From the NCBI GenBank assembly GCA_945901965.1, contig CAMDMN010000167.1:1-5476 (forward strand): a stretch of DNA of 5,476 nucleotides. The letters run 5' to 3'. The DNA comes from Legionella genomosp. 1. Its GTDB lineage: Bacteria > Pseudomonadota > Gammaproteobacteria > Legionellales > Legionellaceae. This document shows positions 1 through 5,476 of this stretch, piece after piece. The notes under the pieces are model-generated. The model saw only the letters and a program-made list of their open reading frames with translations, had not been told where the DNA came from and ran no database searches. How positions within the stretch are numbered: the stretch's first letter is position 1; each line of letters starts with the position of its first letter. Position numbers and translations under genes: made by a program.

Positions 1-2
1 TA

Positions 3-2339
3 AAAAATAAATCTAAAAGTCTACTTGCAAAATTAGAGCTCTTACCAGATTTTCTTGAGGCATTAATAAGAGTAAAATCTTTGCCAAAACCAAGCTATGA
101 TCAATCGCAATGGGAAGCACTCCAAGCATTATTACAAATCTTACCACTAATAGCAGCGCATCTTCATTTAGTATTTAATGAACAGAATGAAGTTGATTTT
201 ACTGCTATTTCTTTGCAAGCATTAAACGCATTAGGCGATGAAGAAAACCCTACTGATTTAACTCTTTATCTAGATAATACTATAAATCACATTTTAGTTG
301 ATGAGTTCCAAGATACGTCAATTCAACAATTTCAATTATTAACTAAATTGGTACAAAACTTCCAACCAAATGATGGAAAGACTTTATTTGTTGTAGGCGA
401 TCCGATGCAATCAATTTATCGTTTTCGTGCGGCTGAAGTAGGTTTATTTCTTCGTGCTAAAGAGCATGGTATTGGAGCGGTCCATCTTAAATCTTTAGAA
501 TTAAGTTCAAATTTTCGCTCTACATCTACAATTGTTGACTGGGTTAATAATAATTTTTCATCTATTTTTCCACCAAGAGATGATATTGAATCAGGTGCTA
601 TTAGTTTTCATAAATCAATAAATGTTATACCCTCTTGTCCAAATAGTAATATTTTTGCCTTTCACTATGAAAATCGTGAAGAAGAAGCTAATGCTATAGT
701 TGAAAAGCTAAAACAAGAATTAGATAATCATCCAGATGATAAAATTGCAATTTTAGTTCGTTCACGTAAGCAATTAAGCTCTATAATACGTAATTTAAGA
801 GAGAAAAAAATTCCCTTTCAAGGGATTGAAATTGATCTCTTAGCTAAACTTCCGCATATAAAAGATCTATGGTCACTAACTCAAGCATTATTAATGCCAG
901 CTAATCGTCTGGCGTGGCTTTCATTTTTACGAAGCCCATGGTGTGGCCTCTCACTTAGTGATCTTCATGCTATAGCCAATTATGAAAAATCTAAGTCTAT
1001 TTATTTTGCTTTATCTCAACTAGATAAAATTTCTAATCTTAGCGAGCATGGGCGCATAAGGGCTGATTTTATCTATCAAGTATTAGACGACACTTTAAAT
1101 AAAAGAAATCAAGAATCATTAATTGATTGGATCTCTAATACTCTTAAAAAATTACATATTAATGAAATCCTTGAACCTTCATTACAAGAAGATCTAGAAC
1201 AATTTTGGTTGTTACTTGATCATTTTGAAGAAAATGGTCAAATTAAAGATCTAAATCAATTTCATAGTGAATTTAACAAACTATACTCACAGCTTGTAGT
1301 CCCCTCTAACCTCCAAATCATGACCATTCATAAATCAAAAGGACTTGAATTTGACTGTGTAATTATCCCAAGCCTTAATACTAAACCACAAAAGTTAAAT
1401 ACGCCATTAATGCGTTGGCTTAAAATTCCAAGTCAACAACAAGAAGAAATAGTTTTACTCTCACCGATTAAAGCATCAGAGAAAGATAATTGCCTGCTCT
1501 ATGACTACTTGGGCAAATTAGATAAAGAAAAGTCTAATTATGAATTACAACGTCTACTTTATGTAGCAGTAACGCGTGCTAAAAAGCGCTTATATCTTTT
1601 TGATAATGGCAAGCGAATCAACGATGGTTCATTTCGTCATTTATTAAAAAAGCAAGAATTTATAGAAGAAATAAAAGATCCTAACCTTGCAGAATCTAAT
1701 TTAGAGTTTCCTGATTGTTACCATCTTCCCATTGAATATTATCAACAAACTAGAGCTCCAATAGCCACAGGTGAGATAATCTCTCCTCAAAATATAGCTA
1801 ACCATCGCCCAAGGCTTTTAGGTATAGTAGCTCATGAACTACTTCAATGGATTTGTGAAAATCATCCAAGTTCTATTGATGAAATTCCGTGGGAGATTGC
1901 AAATTATCAATTAAGAAGCTTAGGCTTTGATAATCAAGAATTTAGCCATGCTATAACTTTAATTAAAAGACAAATCATAGGCTTTTTTAACTGTCCTATT
2001 GGCCAATGGATCATGAAAGCTCATAAAAATGAGCAAAATGAATATGAAATTTTAGTTTATACCAATGGTTTTATTACAACTAAAATAATTGATAGGACAT
2101 TTTGTGACGAAGATTTAAGATGGATTATTGATTTTAAAACAGGTATTGAAGATAAAAATTCAACTGAAAAGTATCGTAAACAAGTTAACGCATATGCTGA
2201 AATTTTTGCTAATGCTAATAGTTCTGAAGCGATAAGATGTGGTTTATATTATTTAGAATCTAACCATTGGGTTAGATGGGAGTATGAAAATGAAGAAAAT
2301 AGAAGAATCCATTCAAAAAGTATTGGCGAATACAACTGA
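3..2339 (+). CDS. UvrD/RecB-family helicase-nuclease (AddA/RecB-like), 5'-truncated by the window edge
   Basis: The frame is open from base 3 with no stop, giving 778 residues of a larger protein. The TTG at 81 is only an internal Leu codon and not a credible start. Visible superfamily 1 helicase motifs: DEFQDT (motif II, 300-317), VVGDPMQSIYRFR (III, from about 393), SSNFRST (IV, about 504-524), MTIHKSKGLEF (V, 1320-1352) and RLLYVAVTRAKKR (VI, from 1551). The C-terminus has a RecB-type PD-(D/E)XK nuclease: GIVAHELL with His at 1833, IIDRT with Asp at 2091, IIDFKTG with Asp at 2130 and Lys at 2136, and QVNAY (2181-2195) as the QxxxY motif. All its key residues look intact, so both activities are predicted. 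Walker A and motif Ia must lie upstream. Family members unwind and resect double-strand ends for RecA-dependent repair, normally with a RecC/AddB-type partner; whether the preceding gene encodes one cannot be seen. AddA-like and RecB-like are hard to separate without the N-terminus. Confidence 0.93.
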   Translation, partial: KNKSKSLLAKLELLPDFLEALIRVKSLPKPSYDQSQWEALQALLQILPLIAAHLHLVFNEQNEVDFTAISLQALNALGDEENPTDLTLYLDNTINHILVDEFQDTSIQQFQLLTKLVQNFQPNDGKTLFVVGDPMQSIYRFRAAEVGLFLRAKEHGIGAVHLKSLELSSNFRSTSTIVDWVNNNFSSIFPPRDDIESGAISFHKSINVIPSCPNSNIFAFHYENREEEANAIVEKLKQELDNHPDDKIAILVRSRKQLSSIIRNLREKKIPFQGIEIDLLAKLPHIKDLWSLTQALLMPANRLAWLSFLRSPWCGLSLSDLHAIANYEKSKSIYFALSQLDKISNLSEHGRIRADFIYQVLDDTLNKRNQESLIDWISNTLKKLHINEILEPSLQEDLEQFWLLLDHFEENGQIKDLNQFHSEFNKLYSQLVVPSNLQIMTIHKSKGLEFDCVIIPSLNTKPQKLNTPLMRWLKIPSQQQEEIVLLSPIKASEKDNCLLYDYLGKLDKEKSNYELQRLLYVAVTRAKKRLYLFDNGKRINDGSFRHLLKKQEFIEEIKDPNLAESNLEFPDCYHLPIEYYQQTRAPIATGEIISPQNIANHRPRLLGIVAHELLQWICENHPSSIDEIPWEIANYQLRSLGFDNQEFSHAITLIKRQIIGFFNCPIGQWIMKAHKNEQNEYEILVYTNGFITTKIIDRTFCDEDLRWIIDFKTGIEDKNSTEKYRKQVNAYAEIFANANSSEAIRCGLYYLESNHWVRWEYENEENRRIHSKSIGEYN
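2278..2282 (+). promoter_or_regulatory. Shine-Dalgarno site that decides the mrp start
   Basis: GGGAG lies inside the end of the helicase-nuclease gene. It is only 1 base from the ATG at 2284 but 7 bases from the ATG at 2290, which is normal spacing. The second ATG is therefore the better start. The site being inside the upstream gene fits coupled translation of the two genes. Confidence 0.55.
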
Positions 2340-3366
2340 TTCGCTACTATCGATTAAAGCGATTGACTTAAATTTAAAACCAGTAATATCGATTGACGGT
2401 AAAAATCTTGATATTAATTTATGCGCGGGTTTTCCATCAGGTTTTTTAAATGAATCATTATTACCACAACTAACTTTAGCGTTGGATCAAGAATTAAGTG
2501 AATATAAAATTAATTTAACTATTGATCATTTTATCAAAGCACACCGCACGCAATTAATCGGTAAAGGCTTACGTGGTGTTAAAAATACTATTGCTATTGC
2601 TTCTGGAAAAGGAGGAGTAGGTAAATCTACTGTTGCTGTAAATTTTGCCGCAGCCCTTGCACGATTTGGTGCAAAAGTTGGAATCTTAGATGCGGACATT
2701 TATGGTCCGAGCATTCCAATAATGTTAGGAAAAGTTGAGCCTATTCAAATAAGTGGTGACAATTATTTACCAACTTTTGCTCATGGTATACATGCAATGT
2801 CTATTGGTTATTTAATGGATGGAGAGCCTGCTTTAATATGGCGTGGCCCTATGTTAGCTAAATCAATGATCGAAATGGTTAATATCACGCTCTGGGATGA
2901 ACTTGACTATTTAATTATTGATTTACCGCCTGGAACTGGCGATATTCAACTAAGTCTTGTCCAAAAAATTCCATTAACTGCAGCAGTTATTGTTACAACT
3001 CCACAAAATGTAGCAACATTAGATGCGGAGAAAGCTCTAAAAATGTTTGCTAAAACTAATATTGATGTCTTAGGTATTATTGAAAATATGTCATTACATG
3101 TTTGTAGTCATTGTGGTAATCAAGAAGAAATTTTTTCAGGTGATGGTGCTTTGCAATTATGTAACAACTATAATTGTAAATTACTTGGCAGGCTGCCTTT
3201 AGATAAACAAATTAGTAAAAATTGTGATGAAGGCATACCAACGGCGACAATAAAGGCTGATGAACTTGCTTTACATTTTATAAAAGCTGCGTTAACTGGA
3301 GCATTGGAGCTTAGTAAGCGGCCACTAAATTATGCTGGTAAATTTCCGGAAATTGTAGTTGAATGA
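2290..3366 (+). CDS. mrp: Mrp/ApbC (NBP35-type) iron-sulfur cluster carrier ATPase
   Basis: This cytoplasmic P-loop ATPase of the Mrp/ApbC/NBP35 family holds an Fe-S cluster, probably as a dimer, and passes it to apoproteins. From the ATG at 2290 it has 358 residues, a normal family length. The deviant Walker A GKGGVGKST is at residues 106-114, followed by GILDADIYGPSIPIMLG (131-147), the Walker B-like LIIDLPPGTGD (208-218) and the conserved TTPQNVATLDAEKAL (236-250). The CSHC pair (Cys272 and Cys275) supplies the family's CxxC cluster ligands. The first 90 or so residues sit where the MIP18/DUF59 domain belongs but lack its usual DPE signature, so that domain is diverged. The ATG at 2284 would add two residues (MK) but is too close to the GGGAG site. 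The gene overlaps the end of the helicase-nuclease gene by 50 bases, suggesting one operon and translational coupling. A repeat-borne hairpin follows 10 bases after the stop. Confidence 0.95.
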   Translation: MKKIEESIQKVLANTTDSLLSIKAIDLNLKPVISIDGKNLDINLCAGFPSGFLNESLLPQLTLALDQELSEYKINLTIDHFIKAHRTQLIGKGLRGVKNTIAIASGKGGVGKSTVAVNFAAALARFGAKVGILDADIYGPSIPIMLGKVEPIQISGDNYLPTFAHGIHAMSIGYLMDGEPALIWRGPMLAKSMIEMVNITLWDELDYLIIDLPPGTGDIQLSLVQKIPLTAAVIVTTPQNVATLDAEKALKMFAKTNIDVLGIIENMSLHVCSHCGNQEEIFSGDGALQLCNNYNCKLLGRLPLDKQISKNCDEGIPTATIKADELALHFIKAALTGALELSKRPLNYAGKFPEIVVE

Positions 3367-3376
3367 GTTATATGGT

Positions 3377-3467
3377 AAACCTTGATTACGCTACGCTGCA
3401 TCAAGGCTACATTGGCCTGTAATTGTAGAAAGCGTAGCCTTGATGCAGCGTAGCGTAATCAAGGTTT
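3377..3467. repeat. Inverted REP doublet (REPIN/BIME-like) with perfect 34-base arms
   Basis: The left arm (3377-3410) and right arm (3434-3467) are exact reverse complements over 34 bases, separated by a 23-base spacer. Read from the spacer outward, each arm is GTAG, then CCTTGAT, a 13-base core (GCAGCGTAGCGTA), then ATCAAGG, so each arm is also a hairpin with a perfect 7-bp stem. A GTAG tetranucleotide before an imperfect palindrome is the known design of REP elements mobilised by RAYT (TnpA-REP) transposases, and two REPs in opposite orientation form a REPIN or BIME. No RAYT gene is in the window. With flanks, the element makes up nearly all of the mrp-parE gap. The arm structure is read directly; the REP assignment is by analogy, and copy number elsewhere is unknown. 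Confidence 0.75.
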
Positions 3468-3469
3468 TT
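3438..3469 (+). terminator. Possible intrinsic terminator formed by the right REP hairpin
   Basis: CCTTGAT (3438-3444) pairs with ATCAAGG (3458-3464) across a 13-base loop, and TTTTT follows directly (3465-3469). This resembles a Rho-independent terminator for the helicase-mrp transcript. The stem is short with a fairly large loop. The full 34-bp fold with the left arm would compete with it, so termination strength is uncertain. On the minus strand the left REP is followed by only three Ts. Confidence 0.4.
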
Positions 3470-3504
3470 CAAAACCAATTAACATAATATACTGAGTGAT
3501 AAAA

Positions 3505-5385
3505 ATGTCTGAAAATTATATGGCGGAGGCGATTGAGGTATTGAGTGGGCTTGAGCCTGTTCAACGCCGGCCTGGAATGTATACTGATACGTCGCGCCCT
3601 AATCACTTAGCCCAAGAAGTTATTGATAACTCGGTTGATGAAGTAATCGCGGGTTTTGCTTCTGAAATTACAGTAATTTTACATGAAGATAATTCAGTTG
3701 AAGTAACCGATAATGGCCGCGGCATGCCAGTTGATTTGCATCCACAGTTAGGCTTATCTGGTGTTGAAGTTATAATGACCCGCCTACATGCAGGGGCTAA
3801 ATTTTCCGATAAAAGCTATAGTTTTTCTGGTGGCTTACATGGTGTTGGGGTATCTGTTGTTAATGCTTTATCAGAGCGCGTAGATATAACCATAAAGCGT
3901 GATTGTATTATATACACAATGTCATTTGCCAATGGTGAAAAAACTGTTGAGCTAAAAGAAATAGGCGTTGCCAAAAAGCGGGAAACTGGCACCACACTTA
4001 GATTTTGGCCAAATGCTAAATATTTTGACACATCACGCATCTCAATTAAACAATTAAGTCATGTACTTCGTGCCAAAGCAGTCCTTTGCAAAGGATTGAA
4101 GATGACTTTTATTAACAATATTTCGCATGAAGAGACAACTTGGTGCTATGAAAAAGGTTTAGCTGATTATTTGCTTCAATCATTACCCGCTGATTATTTT
4201 CCTGAAGAGCCTTTTACGGGTGAGTTTAAATCAGCTGATGCAACACTTGATTGGGCTCTCGCCTTTTCAAATTCATCAACTGGGCTTTTAAGTGAGAGTT
4301 ATGTAAATTTAATTCCAACCATTCAAGGTGGAACTCATGTAAATGGCTTACGATCTGGTCTATTTGAAGCATTAGCTGAATTTTGTGAATTACGTAATTT
4401 AACTCCGCGTGGGGTTAAATTAACCGCTGATGATCTATGGGAGCCATGTCAATACGTATTATCGCTTAAGATGAAAGAACCACAATTTGCGGGCCAAACT
4501 AAAGAGCGGTTAAGCTCTAGACAATCAGCTGCTTTTGTCGCTAACGTAATTAAAGATAGCTTTGCTCTTTGGCTTAACCAACATCGAGCTCAAGGTGAAT
4601 TGATTGCGAATTTAGCAATTGAACGTGCGCAAAAAAGACTAAGGCAAGCAAAACAAGTTGCCAGAAAGCGCGTTCATCAAGGCCCGGCTCTACCTGGTAA
4701 ATTAGCCGATTGTTTGCAACAAGATTTAAGCCAAGCAGAATTATTTTTAGTTGAAGGAGATTCTGCAGGAGGATCTGCTAAACAAGCCAGAAATAAAGAC
4801 TTTCAAGCTATTTTGCCATTAAGAGGAAAGATTTTAAATTCTTGGGAAGTAGACTCAAGCCAAGTTCTAGCCTCACAAGAAATACATGATATTTCAGTTG
4901 CCATTGGCATTGATCCTGCTTCTGATGATCTATCAGGACTTCGCTACGGAAAAATATGTATTCTTGCTGATGCAGACTCAGATGGCGCGCATATTGCAAC
5001 GCTTATTTGCGCTTTATTCTTACGCCATTTTAAACCTTTAGTTAAAGCAGGACACATATTTATCGCCATGCCGCCGCTTTTTCGGATCGATGCCGGCAAG
5101 GAGATTCATTATGCATTGGATGAGTTTGAAAAAGATAAAATTATTGAGATGCTTTCTAAAAAAACCAAAGCCAAAATAAATGTACAGCGATTTAAAGGTC
5201 TTGGTGAAATGAATCCAATTCAATTACGTGAAACAACCATGGATCCAAACACGCGCCGTTTAATTAAACTAACCCTTGAAGATGAGCCAACAACTAATGA
5301 AATAATGGATATGATGCTTGCTAAAAAACGGGCGGGAGATCGAAAAATTTGGATTGAAGCTAAAGGAAATTTATCTTCGGTGTAA
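3505..5385 (+). CDS. parE: DNA topoisomerase IV subunit B (ParE)
   Basis: ParE is the ATPase subunit of topoisomerase IV, which with ParC decatenates daughter chromosomes and relaxes supercoils. From the ATG at 3505 it has 626 residues (about 630 in E. coli), and its start MSENYMAEAIEVL matches E. coli ParE in register. An in-frame GTG at 3496 would add MIK and is less likely. The GHKL ATPase domain shows EVIDNSVDE (38-46; Glu38, Asn42), DNGRGMPVD (69-77) and GGLHGVG (109-115); the transducer has QTKERLSSRQ with the ATP-contacting Lys333. The TOPRIM domain has VEGDSAGG (416-423; Glu417) and DADSDG (489-494) for Mg2+ binding, then QRFKGLGEMNP (561-571). Residues aligning with E. coli quinolone-linked positions D420, L445, S458 and E460 are unmutated (Asp419, Leu444, Ser457, Glu459), and Arg132, linked to coumarin action, is present. 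Only a weak GAG (3494-3496) precedes the start. parC is not in the window. ParE is favoured over GyrB by sequence and by the absence of GyrB's long C-terminal insert. Confidence 0.97.
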   Translation: MSENYMAEAIEVLSGLEPVQRRPGMYTDTSRPNHLAQEVIDNSVDEVIAGFASEITVILHEDNSVEVTDNGRGMPVDLHPQLGLSGVEVIMTRLHAGAKFSDKSYSFSGGLHGVGVSVVNALSERVDITIKRDCIIYTMSFANGEKTVELKEIGVAKKRETGTTLRFWPNAKYFDTSRISIKQLSHVLRAKAVLCKGLKMTFINNISHEETTWCYEKGLADYLLQSLPADYFPEEPFTGEFKSADATLDWALAFSNSSTGLLSESYVNLIPTIQGGTHVNGLRSGLFEALAEFCELRNLTPRGVKLTADDLWEPCQYVLSLKMKEPQFAGQTKERLSSRQSAAFVANVIKDSFALWLNQHRAQGELIANLAIERAQKRLRQAKQVARKRVHQGPALPGKLADCLQQDLSQAELFLVEGDSAGGSAKQARNKDFQAILPLRGKILNSWEVDSSQVLASQEIHDISVAIGIDPASDDLSGLRYGKICILADADSDGAHIATLICALFLRHFKPLVKAGHIFIAMPPLFRIDAGKEIHYALDEFEKDKIIEMLSKKTKAKINVQRFKGLGEMNPIQLRETTMDPNTRRLIKLTLEDEPTTNEIMDMMLAKKRAGDRKIWIEAKGNLSSV

Positions 5386-5420
5386 TCTGGTTATTCAGTT
5401 TGCACAATGCCGTCTTTGCG

Positions 5421-5476
5421 AGGTACGAAGCAATCCAGAGGCCTGCAATATGAACCCCCTGGATTGCTTCGTACCT
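5421..5476. repeat. Second palindromic intergenic repeat, cut by the window end
   Basis: The 18 bases at 5421-5438 (AGGTACGAAGCAATCCAG) are the exact reverse complement of 5459-5476, with a 20-base spacer. The arms may be longer: the left flank at 5411-5420 (CGTCTTTGCG) would pair with the bases just past the window if the palindrome continues. From memory, the TTGCGAG...GAAGCAATCC wording resembles a widespread family of short dispersed intergenic repeats in bacteria; this was not searched. It shares no obvious sequence with the element upstream of parE. There is no T-run within view, so a terminator role for parE cannot be judged. Nothing else is seen in 5386-5420. Confidence 0.7.

Noticed and set aside
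81..83. TTG as the start of the helicase-nuclease gene
   Set aside because: The frame is open upstream to the window edge and the encoded sequence continues without a break. Helicase motifs I and Ia must lie further upstream, so this is an internal codon.
3372..3422. Small 16-codon reading frame beginning ATGGTAAAC after mrp
   Set aside because: It is mostly made of the left repeat arm, has no clear Shine-Dalgarno site and is too short to support.
3377..3467. Insertion sequence remnant or CRISPR repeat pair
   Set aside because: There are only two arms, they are inverted rather than direct, there is no transposase coding sequence, and no target-site duplication is evident. The GTAG-hairpin structure fits a REP doublet better.
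3483..3488. CATAAT as a -10 box for a parE promoter
   Set aside because: It matches five of six consensus bases, but no acceptable -35 hexamer lies 16-18 bases upstream. In AT-rich DNA such a match is expected by chance.
3816..5223. Three minus-strand reading frames (3816-4040, 4808-4999, 5038-5223)
   Set aside because: All lie antisense inside parE, whose coding frame is strongly conserved. Their products resemble no family I recognise and they have no separate start signals.
3505..5385. gyrB instead of parE
   Set aside because: The length (626 residues), N-terminal sequence and C-terminal region match ParE, and the long insert of gammaproteobacterial GyrB is absent.

Overview
The window reads as a piece of an AT-rich gammaproteobacterial chromosome, with GC near one third as judged by eye. 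The best clue is the topoisomerase IV gene. Its product aligns with my memory of E. coli ParE almost without gaps, including the first 130 residues in register. The low GC and palindromic repeats between genes would suit a Legionellales-like, possibly host-associated lineage, but nothing here fixes the genus.

Layout, all genes on the + strand. Positions 3-2339 hold the C-terminal part of a large UvrD/RecB-type helicase fused to a PD-(D/E)XK nuclease; its N-terminus, including the Walker A motif, lies outside the window. Its last codons overlap the start of mrp (apbC), an Fe-S carrier P-loop ATPase (2290-3366), so the two are probably translated from one message. The mrp-parE gap (3367-3504) is dominated by a 91-bp element of two perfect 34-base inverted arms. 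Each arm is a small hairpin preceded by GTAG on its own strand, which is the layout of a REP doublet (REPIN/BIME). Its right half ends in a T-run and may end the helicase-mrp transcript. parE follows (3505-5385). The last 91 bases (5386-5476) carry no gene but contain a second, unrelated palindromic repeat with perfect 18-base arms, the right one ending on the last base of the window.

Functionally, the window joins DNA double-strand-end processing (helicase-nuclease), Fe-S cluster delivery (Mrp) and chromosome decatenation (ParE). The three are not an obvious pathway. The genes are ordinary housekeeping genes and I see no new multi-gene system. The most interesting material is the non-coding DNA: two different palindromic repeat families, one on each side of parE.
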